A stretch of DNA of 64,000 nt from Ligustrum vulgare (lineage: Eukaryota; Streptophyta; Magnoliopsida; Lamiales; Oleaceae): NCBI GenBank assembly GCA_963555705.1, contig OY743190.1, positions 32,904,929-32,968,928 on the forward strand, written 5' to 3'. A program made the translations under genes and the position numbers. Positions 1 to 10,969 of this stretch are shown here, one piece after another. Within the stretch, counting starts at the first letter, position 1; every line of letters starts with the position of its first letter. The notes under the pieces are model-generated. The model had not been told where the DNA came from. It was given only the letters and a program-made list of their open reading frames with translations, and did no database searches.

Positions 1-1260
1 TTGGATCATTATGGAGCAGGTCGGGTAAGGAAGAGCTAATCCTTATCAGAATGATAAGGACCTATTATTCTGTAGTTGTATGGAAATAGCACAAGTTGCA
101 TGATCCATATTATTGGTTATGTCTTGTGGCATCAGTACATATCATTGCAGCACGCTTTGCCCTTATGTTCATGGAACAAAATCAGCATGGACATTGTCCA
201 AATTTATTAGAAGTTATGCTATCTAGTGTTTTTAAGCAGTCAATTAACTGTTTGTCTAAAGCTGTATTGCTATGATATTAATCAGCCTTCACAAACCTAT
301 CATGCTGTACTTTTTGACTACTTTCTGAAAGTCTGATTGCAAACGAATATTACAGATTGAAAACCTATAGAATACTCATAAAACATAAAATAGACTAACA
401 GAATATGTAGAAGCATGATAAGTCGTGATACTTTTCCAAGAAAGAACTTAAATCATCCAATGCAGGCATACTTGTCCCTAACAGAACAGGTCAAGACAAG
501 CACATAAACCATGATCCTATCTCACCTCTAATGGACGAATACCTCACGTAAAATGGCGTTGGGTTGGGTTTGCAGCTTTTGAATCCCATACCCGGTACTC
601 GTATAAATTTGAGGATGTATAAACACATATGGGAACCTTTTGGAGACAACTTGCAAAATGTTAAGCTTCTATTTGTTAGGACAATGCATTCATGTAGGTT
701 TGAAAGTTTACTGCACAAAATCCAGATAGGATTCCAAGAAAACCCCATCTCCTTCCTTGCAAAGGTGCAATCCAGTAACATGCTGCCTATAAACATCAAG
801 TTTTTATTCTATTTGCAAAATTAGGCTAGAGAAATCCTCATGAATTAAAGCATTTTCTCGGTTATTCATTCATGTATAAGGATCCCTGAACACCTATTGA
901 GTAAAATCTGACTGTGGTACATTATGTAAAATCTGAGATTTTCACGTTTTCATGTACCTTGTCTATTTCATTTCATCGTCCTATGGACATCTCTATAGAT
1001 TGTGATTAGGTGGTTTTAATTTCGATGCTTCGTAAATAAATCAACTATTAAACTAATATTTTATTAATTTCACCAATTCATATTTATTATTCTGAATGAA
1101 TAATTTTTTTTTTTGGAAAAAAACACACACACACACAAAAAGACCATATCATACTATCAAATCTAGTTCACGATTCTATCACAATTAACAACAAAAAAAA
1201 AACAATTTAATTGCAATGTTGATTTTTGTTCTCAACTGACTCCAAAGTTTGAGGAGCTTT
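1..1260. other. Intergenic, no gene recognised
   Basis: AT-rich sequence with only short open frames on both strands and no recognisable protein motif. It could include introns or the 3' part of a gene starting near 2555 on the minus strand, but I see no exon I can defend. Confidence 0.4.
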
Positions 1261-1263
1261 TGT

Positions 1264-1508
1264 ATACCTCATATGGAAGATCTGCCGTGAAGATTTATTT
1301 GCCTTAACAACACACTTTTTTTAGCTTAGAAGAATAAAACCCATAAACTTCTCTTCAACAATGAAATATATATATATATATATATATATAATAAGAATGA
1401 AAAGACCTCATATGGAATGGAAGATTTGCTGTGAAGATTTATTTGCCTTGACAACACAACTTTTTATCCTAGAAGAACAAAACCCATAAGGTTCTCTTCC
1501 AACACTGA
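1264..1508. repeat. Tandem duplication of about 140 bp around a TA microsatellite
   Basis: Two similar copies (about 1268-1360 and 1408-1508) share the run from CATATGGAAGAT through GTGAAGATTTATTTGCC to the stretch ending in CTCTTC. A (TA)n tract at about 1366-1390 separates them. They differ by scattered substitutions and small indels, so the duplication is not recent. Confidence 0.7.
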
Positions 1509-2232
1509 AAAAAAATTCTAGAAAAATAAATATTAAACAGTGTTCAAATCACAATAGAAAACAACTAAAACTATTGAAATCGTGTATAAAGTACCCAAAA
1601 AAAAAAATTAGGGTAGAACACCCTAAGTAAAAAAAAAATTGAAATATGTATGTATTTATCTCTTCAAATGACCAAATAAATTCTACCTGACCCCCTTCTA
1701 GATTCATCCCTACAGTTTTTCATATATCAATCATATACTATACTATGACTTGGAATTTCTTCAACTCAAACCCATTTTTGTAGTTAATTGTGCAAACCAA
1801 TTTACAATCCAAATTTTAACTTTGCAGACAGCAAAGTCAGTAATGCATATGGAAATAATAAGATGATTACAAGAACATTTAAACACAGGAAATGGGTAAT
1901 TTCAATTTACAATTGTATCACCCAAAGATCAACAGGTCAATCTAAGACAATAGAATAAATAATCATAACCATCACATTTTCAGACTCTTCACAAAAATAT
2001 GACAACACATGTAATTTCCTAAAGACTTAACTTGAGTCTGATGAAGTCAATGAACAGAATTCACCCTATCCTCGATTCTACGAAAGAGAAAAAAATCACC
2101 ATGTTAGGAAAAACTAATCAAATTAACCAAATAACCAACAAGTTCACGATTTTCAATCAAAATAGAAGAGATCTATTTGAACTCTATTCAATTCACATTC
2201 AGAAAAATAAAAGGAAAATGAAAAATGCTTAC

Positions 2233-2555
2233 AATCTTCAGCCATTTGCGAAAAAACTTGGGATAGAAGCGGGGGAATTTGTACAGATTCTGGTTGAGAT
2301 CTGGTGTTTCTTTCTGCCACTATCACAAATAAAAGATGAGGAAGAGTGAAAAATTGAGAAGAAGACAAGGTAAAGACTTTTTGGGACATACTTTAGATCT
2401 GAAGTGTGGGAGGTAGTGTGTTGCAGTGGGGATATGGTACGTAAGGCGTGAGAAATTTGCAGAGAAGAAGGGAGAGCACATGGGAATGGTATGGTCTTCT
2501 GAAATTCGTGAGAGAGAGAGAGAGAGAGATTAAAAAAAAAAAAAAAATTTGCCAA
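2233..2555 (-). other. Possible 5' exon of an unidentified minus-strand gene
   Basis: Read on the minus strand, a CT-rich leader (the GA repeat at 2509-2529 on the plus strand) runs into pyrimidine-rich sequence and then into an ATG with four codons, Met-Ala-Glu-Asp. A good splice donor (GTAAGC) follows directly near 2236. This is how many plant first exons look. A long TA tract (about 2628-2662) lies upstream. No downstream exon was recognised, so the gene itself is unproven. Confidence 0.25.
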
Positions 2556-2625
2556 AAAGGGTGTCGTTATGGTCGAAACATGGCACTATTCGACCACTTT
2601 CACTCTTTTATATTAGTTAAGATTA

Positions 2626-2627
<2 letters not shown>

Positions 2628-2662
<35 letters not shown>
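2628..2662. repeat. (TA)n microsatellite
   Basis: About 17 uninterrupted TA units. Similar tracts occur near 1366-1390 and 24868-24890. Confidence 0.9.
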
Positions 2663-2667
<5 letters not shown>

Positions 2668-3320
2668 CAGTTCAAGGGCTTTTGAAATATATATATAAAC
2701 TACTTCTCTATATTGTTCCAATTTTATCGGATGCCCCCGAAGGAGCATTAAAAAAGAAAAAAAAATTCTAAAACAAATAAATTATTTTAAATAAGTTTGA
2801 ATGATTTTTTGAAAGTATTTTGTCTAATTAAAAGAATTTTTAGAGGAATCTGACTTAAATACCTTTTCAATAAAGATCCGTTTAATTACGCGTATGGAAT
2901 TTGAATGAAAATATATAGTTACAGAAAACTAGACTAACAAGAACTTATTTTTCATGGGAAACAAACTCGAAGATTGTAAGCGTGTTTTATTGAAAATGGA
3001 ATTGACATTTGAAAGTTTGATAAAGGTGAAAAATAAATTCTCAATTAACCCAATGCATAAATTTTCGTGGAAATCACACCCATTCTTACTTTTAAATATT
3101 CAAATTCATAAATAAGATCAAATTTAAATACCTTCAAAATTCAGGTCATTATTATAAATTTTAATTTTAATTTTAATAAAATATTATAAATTTTAATAAT
3201 TATTAAATTAAATTAAACTATCCTAAACCTTAATTCTAATTTCCTAATTATAAATCACTCTTTCACGCTGCCACAGCAGTTCACAGCAATACCCTCGGTT
3301 CCTCTTCTTCTACAAACCAA

Positions 3321-3710
3321 ATGATAGCAGCGTCATCTCGTAGTGTTGCTTTTGTCGTTGTTGAAGTCCGTAGGTACAGTGGTGTCACGTCGCATTGTGT
3401 TGTGTTGCCGCCACCCCTGAAGGAAATAATGGATGCTCAATTGAAGATTAAACAATCTGAAGTTGAATTAAAAAACTGCTTGGAAGACTTGAAATCTCCC
3501 ATGGAGGAAGAAAATTGAAGACTGGAAAGTGATAGAGTCCTCTTTGCCATAGATAACGTGGAGAAGAATTAAAAAAAAAAAACTGACCTCTCACAGAAGA
3601 ACTGGTAATTGATTGGTAAAGCTACAGAGTTACTGAAATCTGAAGACGGGAAAACAAAGCTGCAAAATCAGAGCGGTTCATGGTGGTGGTTTGTTGGCGG
3701 TTTGTTTCAA
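3321..3710 (+). pseudogene. Degenerate fragment of a coiled-coil protein
   Basis: An open stretch encodes a charged, heptad-like segment (IMDAQLKIKQSEVELKNCLE and onward). It then hits a stop at 3516-3518. Readable coding continues past that stop in shifting frames (for example LESDRVLFAIDNVEKN, then KATELLKSE-like sequence), interrupted by an A-tract and further stops. The last part reads SWWWFVGGLFQ, which could have been a C-terminal membrane anchor. I do not recognise the parent gene. The mixed frames show a decayed copy rather than an active gene. Confidence 0.4.
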
Positions 3711-3942
3711 GAATTAATCTTAATTAATTAACATAAGACTGATCAAAATTAATAAATTAATTTTAATATCTTAGTGTATATACGTAAATCGTTTATTTAA
3801 AAATTGGTAGCAATATCAAAACGCATTGGAAAATTAATTACTACGGTAATAAGGAGACTTTGAAATATGAACTTTTTGGTTAGCGCAACTATTAGTTGTT
3901 CATGTGTATTGATAAATTGAGAATTACATATATTTTCTTTTC

Positions 3943-3980
3943 ATTTCCCCCCCCCCCCCCCCCCCCCTTTTTTTTTTTTT
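3943..3980. repeat. Poly-C / poly-T homopolymer junction
   Basis: A run of about 20 C directly followed by about 13 T. Such runs are prone to length error in sequencing and replication. Confidence 0.9.
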
Positions 3981-4079
3981 GAAATCAGGATTACATATAT
4001 CTTATTTGTTTATGACTTTTGATAAATTGAGAATTGCATATTTCCAATGTTATATATAGCACAAATAATGTATCAATTC

Positions 4080-5859
4080 TGATACGTGCAAAACAAGAAG
4101 TGGAAAAGTGGATTGATATGTCTAGATAGTCAGTTTGATTGTTAACTTGTATTTAGTGGATAGGTAAAATTGTTTTTATCTTTCCTATTTTGTAGCCTAA
4201 GATAGTGAGTGGGTTATCAATTGAGTTAATAGCACAAAACGTCCCTATCTTTGACATGTATTGTGTAAAACGTCCCAACGTTTTGATTTTTGACGCTAAA
4301 CGTCCCAACCTTTACATTTCCTTGTGGGAGACATCATTTCCGTCAAATTTAACCACATTTCACCGTTAATTTAGAATTGAACAGTAAATATTTAACACAT
4401 GCAAGGGCATTTTCGTCAAAATCAAAAGCAGCCCATTCATATTTGGGTAATTGGCACAAAACGTCCCTACGTTTGACACTTATTGTGGAAAAACGTCCAT
4501 ACGTTTATTTTTTTGGCGAATAACGTCTCTACATTTATTTTTTTTTGCAAATAACGTCCCTACCTTTAAATTTTCTTATTGATTAGTCCTCAAATTTTAC
4601 TTTTCTTTCAATTTAGTCATTCCGTATTTGATTTAAAGGTAATTGTCTTCAAACGTGTATAACTTTTGATCTACAACTCCGAATTGCACTCCGTTTTTTG
4701 CGTTGAACTCCAAATTCAACCATATTTCTTATGATGTATCATGTGCTCATTATTAAATATTTCGTTTTGACTTTTGTATAGTAGATACTTATTTTGTTAT
4801 GGCATCATTGATTGACGTAAATTGATTTCTGTAAATTTTATTGAAACAGTGAAATTTTAATTTTAGTGTGTGTTCGGCGGCTAGCGGAATTTATAAATTG
4901 GATTTATTTGACTTTTTTATTTTTTTAAGATAAAATATTTGATTAAAAATTTGTATGTTCAGCCCCTGTTTGAGTCATATTATAATCTCTAATAACTTTT
5001 TGAACAACATACAATTTCTTTCTCCAATTTTTAAAAAGTGATTTGAAGAGAGAGAATGTGTGTTGTTCAAACAGTGATTTGAGATTATAATATGGCTCAA
5101 ATAGAGGTTAAACATAACAATTTTTAACCAAACATTTTACATTAAAAAATAAAAAAGTCAAAAAAATCAAATTTATAAATTTCGCTAGCCGCCGAACACA
5201 CTAAAATTAAAATTTCACTGTTTCAATAAAATTTACAGAAATCAATTTACGTCAATCAATGATGCCCTAACAAAATAAGTATCTACTATACAAAAGTCAA
5301 AACTAAATGTTTAATAAATGAGCACATGATACATCATAAGAAAGATGGTTGAATTTGGAGTTAAACGCAAAAAACGGAGTGCAATTCGAAGTTGTAGATC
5401 AAAAGTTATACACGTTTGAAGACAATTAGCTTTAAATCAAATACGGAATGACTAAATTGAAAGAAAAGTAAAATTTGAGGACTAATCAACAAGAAAATTT
5501 AAAGGTAGGGACGTTATTCGCAAAAAAATAAACGTAGGGACGTTATTCGCGAAAAAAATAAACGTAGGGACGTTTTTCCACAATAAGTGTCAAACGTAGG
5601 GACGTTTTGTGACAATTACCCAAATATGAATGGGGTGCTTTTGATTTTGACGAAAATGCCCTTGCATGTGTTAAATATTTACTGTTCAATTCTAAATTAA
5701 CGGTGAAATGGGGTTAAATTTGACGGAAAGGATGTCTCCCACAAGAAAATGTAAAGGTTGGGACGTTTAGCGTCAAAAATCAAAACGTTGGGACGTTTTG
5801 CACAATACATGTCAAATGTATGGACGTTTTGTACTATTAACCCTTATCAATTTAAAGGA

Positions 5860-5895
<36 letters not shown>

Positions 5896-5958
5896 TCTCC
5901 TTGTCTCTTCTAATTCCGGTCCCCTTCTTTTTCTTGAATCCGAATTAATTCTCTATTA
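4080..5958 (+). repeat. 5' LTR, interrupted by a foldback element
   Basis: It matches the 3' LTR at 6625-6894, but the 1621-bp foldback element plus one 9-bp target copy sits inside it. The LTR proper is therefore about 249 bp. Compared with the 3' LTR it lacks about 40 bp and has a TATG microsatellite near 5865-5895. Confidence 0.7.
4223..5843. mobile_element. Foldback (long inverted repeat) DNA transposon, Mutator-like by target size
   Basis: The left arm (from 4223) and right arm (to 5843) are reverse complements over roughly 700 bp, with a short central part near 4970-5110 that is itself partly palindromic. Termini are GAGTTAATAGCACAAAACGT on the left and GGGTTAATAGTACAAAACGT on the right read inward. 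A perfect 9-bp target duplication, TTATCAATT, lies at 4214-4222 and 5844-5852. Each arm contains many copies of an ACGTCC(C)-based unit, and a second terminus-like sequence starts near 4447. No transposase is present, so it is non-autonomous. A 9-bp duplication suits Mutator-like transposases, but the family is inferred. Confidence 0.85.
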
Positions 5959-6624
5959 TTTGGTATCAGAGAATGGTTCGAGACCACGGACATTCATGCT
6001 AAAATAAATGTTGAATTTCGAAATCAGGTCTATGAAATTTTAGTTCGCCATGAGTCAAATTTTGGCAAATTTAACGCTACCTTGTAAAGGGTGTTAACTG
6101 AGCTCCAAGCTCTATGAACCTCACAAAATCCATCAAATTCCCAAATTGAGTTTGAAGATTATGGTATATATGATGGTCCTCCAATCTTTGACGAGGAACC
6201 TGCGAATACTTATGATAGTCCTTCCATCATTAACGAGGAACCTGTGAATATTAATGATGATCCTCAGACCTTTTACGAGGGACATGTGCTCATAATTTTC
6301 AGTGAGTGTAGTCAAACATTTGAGACACTAACTAACATTCAAGAGCCCATCGAGACTACGTTACATAGAATTGTTGTCTACGAGACAATCTGAAACAACA
6401 TTTTATTAAAGTCTCATGCTTCAAATGACTTTTTGTGGGAGATAAAGTAAGTTTCAAAGTTGATGTGCCGGATTTCTGTGGTACTCTTTTGAACAAACAC
6501 ATTAAGAATCACCTTGGTACAACAACGAGACTAGAGAGGATAACTATCATGTTATCACGCTATCAAAATTACTTTGAGCACAGTAAAATATTCTTGCGGA
6601 CAAGAATCTTTAAGGGGCTAAGAT
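5959..6624 (+). pseudogene. Gag remnant of the short retrotransposon
   Basis: Plus-strand frames broken by stops read FRNQVYEILVRHESNFGKFN, then LTELQAL and SQNPS. That is the style of the N-terminal gag region of plant Ty3/gypsy elements. Further on comes an acidic stretch with FEDYGIYDGPPIFDEEPAN and repeated EEP/DDP motifs. No zinc knuckle, protease or polymerase is visible. Stops within it show it is not translatable as a full protein. Confidence 0.55.
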
Positions 6625-6894
6625 TGATATGTGCAAAACAAGAAATGGAAAAGTGGATGGATTTGTCTAGATAGTCAGTGTGTTTGTTAACTTGTTTTCA
6701 GTGAATAAGTAGTTAAGTTGTTTTTATTTTTTCCTATTTTGTAACATAATTCAGTGAGTGGGTTATCAATTTAAAGGCTACATATATAGCCTCAAGTTGT
6801 GGCATAGATATGAATTTGTTTGCCAAAGTAATCTCCTTGTCTCTTCTGATTCGAGTCATCTTCTTTTTCTTGAATCTAAATTAATTCTCTATCA
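6625..6894 (+). repeat. 3' LTR of the short retrotransposon
   Basis: A 270-bp repeat starting TGATATG and ending CTCTATCA. It holds the uninterrupted version of the sequence around TTATCAATT (near 6765-6775) where the foldback element landed in the 5' LTR. It therefore serves as an empty-site control. Confidence 0.7.
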
Positions 6895-7053
6895 GATTCC
6901 TACTCACGTCATTTCTATTGAAGAATTATATCTTCAATCGTGGTTCAAACTGTAATTTATAGCAAGAGAGATAAATGTGAATCCGGTAATGATCATTTTT
7001 ATATGGAAGATTGACCAAATTAAATGGATAAACTCGTTTTCCTGCATATCCAA

Positions 7054-9360
7054 TCTATACTATATTTTAAAGTGAAAAAGTCTTCCACAATAAGTTGCCG
7101 CCAATTTTTTTATTTTTTAAACCTTTCCTGTTACTGCTTGGAGCAATAAATGTGCACCTTTTAATTTTTTTTTTATTTTTTTATTTTTTCATTTATCTTA
7201 TTCTACTTTTGTCTATTGTCTTCATTTGATAACATTGTTTGATTTGTAAAGTGGTTTATTTATAATTTTGAGGAAAAAATAGTCGTTCAAAATTGGAGAG
7301 AAATTGTATGTACTTAAAAAGCGGTTTAAAAAATTGTATAGTTTATAAACATGTTTATAAATCATTTTTTTACTTTTACAAAACTACATGTTTATTCATT
7401 TTTTGTCTTGCTATATATATTTTTGTAATTTGGTCTTTTGTAATATATTATTCTTATCCTTTATTTTGTCATAATAATTTTTAATACATGTATAATTATT
7501 AAATTTCGATCACACATTTTTACAAAATTTTACAACTCACATTATTTGAAATAATATTTTTTCGGAATGTAAAGTTAAAATTTGAGATTTTTTTTTAACT
7601 TGTGTAGATTATTTTATTGGTAAAATATAGCAGAAAATGAGTTTAAAAAAAATAATGTTTTGAAAAAGTATAGAGAAAATGTGTGATTAAAAAGCGAAGA
7701 TAAAATGTGTGTGGTTAAAGTATTTTTTTTCTTCACATCATTTTTTTCTTTCCTCTGTTTGGCAAACATGTTTAAAAACAAGATTTTTAAACCATAATTT
7801 TTCGAATCTCTTTTTAACCACATACATTTTTTCTTTCCACTTTTCAAACACACATTTTACCAAGAAAACATAAAAAAAAATATTTTTAAATACAGAACTT
7901 TTAACAAACAGATCTTTTTTTTGTCTTGATATGTACATTTTTGTAATCTAGTCTTTTGTCATGTGCCATTCTTATCTTTTATTTTATCATAATAATTTTT
8001 AATACACGTTCAATTATTAAATTTCGATCACACATTTTACAAAAATTTTAAAAATCACATTATTTGAAATAGTAATTTTTTCAGAATGTAAGATTAAAAG
8101 TAGAGAATTTTTTTTTTAAGTTTGTGTGTAGATTATTTTATTGGTAAAATGTGGCAGAAAATGAGTTTTGAAAAAACGTAATTTTTTGAATAAGTATAGA
8201 GAAATTGTGTGATTAAAAAGTGGAGAGAAAATGTTTGTAGTTAAAAAGTAGTTTAAGAAATTATGTTATTTATAAATTAATTTATAAATTATAATGATTG
8301 CATTAAAAAATAGATATTTGTCTAATTTATGCAATGTTTATTTTATCTTGATATTCATTATTCAATTTACCACGATTCTATAAAATTTTTACAACCACGT
8401 CTATACTATATTTTAAAGTGCAAAAGTCTTGCACTACAAGCTGGAACTATTTACTGTTCACCTTCATTTTTTTTCTTTAAGTTTGCATTAACTCTTTTGA
8501 CAATGTGTAGCTGTTGTCTGACTACCGCATATGTCTATTTTTTGATTTAGATATTAATGTTTATGAATTATTTATCTTATGCATTATTATTTGATTTGTG
8601 TTTTTGAATGAAAATTGGAAAAGAAAAAAGTTAAAATACGAAAAGCAAATAATGAGACCCGTTATTTGACAAATACGTGATTTGCATATTAGAAAATGAA
8701 CAAAAAATTCTGTTTATACACGATAAAATAGAGTTATTGAACATATTTTTTTCTTTTAGAAAAGAAAAGTGATATTTTAAATTAGTTTAGTATATTATAT
8801 CTCTATTTCATGTTGATTCTACAGTTATTCAATATTATTATTTGATGAGGTATTTTATTAATTGTTGTTCTTATTTTAATTTATTATACACCATATGTGT
8901 AACTATCAGTATTATAATTATGTTTTGATTATTGTCATTTGTTATCTTTAATATTACAAATCATATTTTATGAATTATTTATCCTATATATTATTATGTG
9001 ATTGTGATTAGTGTTTTTCAATGGTAATTGGAACAAAAAAAATTAAAATTAAAATACAAGAAGCAAATAAGGGTAATTTATTAATTCACTATATAAATTG
9101 TCTTTAATTATTCAAAGAAGTTATTATAATCTATATCTATACTATATTTGATAATGGAAACGTCCCGTCAAAAGCATTTTTTTTTATTTTTTTTTTGGGC
9201 CAGTAGATTTTTTTGCTTTCCCAATCAAAATTGTTTTAGCCTGACAACATTTTTAAATTTAAATTTTATTTTATTTTTATTATTATTATTTTGGCTTATT
9301 CTCTCATTTCTTTTTTGTATCCTGTGTTTGATGCTACATTTGAACAAATGCTAGTAGTAA
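7054..9360. repeat. Nested AT-rich Helitron-like and MITE-like repeats
   Basis: TCTATACTATATTT occurs at 7054, 8400 and 9136, twice preceded by A, as at Helitron 5' ends. On the minus strand, at 9351-9375, a small hairpin (ACGTG, loop, CACGT) is followed after a short spacer by CTAG, as at Helitron 3' ends. Between them a segment of about 500 bp is duplicated (about 7385-7710 and 7920-8230). It includes AATTTCGATCACACATTT and a motif close to AAAAAGTGGAGAGAAAATGTG. The same segment recurs twice at 63380-64000. No intact gene is present. Confidence 0.5.
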
Positions 9361-9530
9361 GTACGTGTTTTGCACGTCTTATGTATGTGATGAATGTTAA
9401 ACGTTTTTATGTTCTAATACTATTTCTTAAAATAGTTGACGTAATTGATATTCTTAGAGAAAAATTATAAAATGTAAATTGTCTTCAATTCCTAAAATAT
9501 TAATATTTTATCGAAAATTTTCGTCAAGTT

Positions 9531-10401
9531 TAGGGGTGGGAACAAAAATCGGAACCAATATGACCGAACCGAAAAATCGGAACCGTATAGTTTTAAAAAA
9601 TAAAATAGGAAATCGGTTTTGGAACCGAGAACTGATTGGTTCTGGTTTGGTTCTTGGTTCCGCTTTTAGAACTAAAAAATCGAAGTTAGAACCAGGTTTT
9701 TTATCGTTGTATATTTTTTTTTATGGTTTTAATTGTTTGTCCTAAAACTAAAACTAAAAATCAAAAGAATTTGTAATTTTTTTCGGTAAAGAGAAAATGA
9801 TTAAGTTCTTTTTATAAAATTTGTTACGTCTCTACCTCTTTATAATCTTTAATTTCACACTTGGATTTAAATTCTTAGTAAATGAAAATGGAATGAGTAT
9901 AACTTATTAATGAGCAAAGTTGTAAATGACAACGATGAAGTTAATTAAATATTTAAATATAAATATAACAATTAATAATAATGCATTTAAAACTCATGAT
10001 TTATCTTACAACTTTACTATTCAAATGACTTTTTGCTATGTTCGAAAAACCTTCCGGTCATTTGTTTCTTATTTTGATTTATGAATATATTCTATTTCCT
10101 GGAAAATCCTATACTTTCTTCCGGGTGAAAAGATTTTCAAAATCTTTGATCTTGGTATAATCGGTAGAAGCTTATTTCAGGTTGTTGGCTCGCTTCCCGA
10201 GCCCTGATACTCCTCGATAAAGTCCCGAAAAATAATTATTATTGTAGAATCGAATTGGAATCGAAACCAAACCAAAATCGAATGGTTTGGTTCTGATTTG
10301 GTTATTACGATTCAATGGAACCAAATTTACAAGAATCGAAAAGTATGGTTCGGTTCCGGTTCTTGCAATACCCGAACCGACCCACCCGATACTCACCCCT
10401 A
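9531..10401. mobile_element. Non-autonomous hAT element
   Basis: Ends are TAGGGGTGGGAACAAA (from 9531) and ACTCACCCCTA (to 10401), with flanking 8-mers GTCAAGTT (9523-9530) and GTCAGGTT (10402-10409). That is one mismatch in an 8-bp duplication, the size made by hAT transposases. Subterminal regions are full of (G)GAACCG/CGGTTCC repeats in opposite orientation. No transposase frame remains. Confidence 0.75.
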
Positions 10402-10969
10402 GTCAGGTTTTTCGAAATACATATTGGGCAATTATTTAAAATTTCAACTTAATAAATAAATAGCCTGTGATATATGAAGAAGTAATCTTATATCATAAAT
10501 TTAGGCAGATCAATAATTGCTTTTAAAATATTAATGACAATTCGAGAAAAATGCGAAGAAATATATGCATAGATAAATTAAATTAATTTGTGAGCATATT
10601 TTTATAATGAAAAAAGTTTAATATTATGCTACTATTTGGGAGAAAATAAAATAAGATTTTAATTCAAGTCAAAGTCAACAATTAGCCCTTGTTTGGTTTT
10701 CATTAAAATTTTTTCATTTTTCTACAATATTCAATCTCAATCATTAATTAAAAGGAAAAATTACATAGAACCATTATTTCATAGATGCAATTCAAAAATC
10801 ATGTGAAGGAAATCTTTTTTTTTTCAAAATTCAGGTGCTAATTCATTTAATTAGGTGTTTAATAATTAAAAATAAATATAATAATATATATAAGACAAAC
10901 ATAATCATCTACTATATATTATATTAAAACTAATATAATATTAAATCAAAAATTCAAATTTTGACGTCA
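10402..10969. other. AT-rich, no gene seen
   Basis: Short AT-rich stretch without a recognisable open frame or repeat boundary. Confidence 0.5.

Larger units (their letters stand above)
4080..6894 (+). mobile_element. Short gag-only Ty3/gypsy-type retrotransposon (TR-GAG-like)
   Basis: The two LTRs start with TGATAYGTGCAAAACAAG, at 4080 and 6625. The 5' LTR ends near 5958 and the 3' LTR at 6894. Directly after the 5' LTR is a primer-binding site, TGGTATCAGAG (5961-5971), matching initiator tRNA-Met. A purine-rich tract (AAGGGGCTAAGA) precedes the 3' LTR. The flanking 5-mers AATTC (4075-4079) and GATTC (6895-6899) differ at one base, as expected for an old target duplication. Without the foldback insertion in its 5' LTR the element is only about 1.2 kb, with a 666-bp interior holding gag remnants and no pol. 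Confidence 0.75.
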
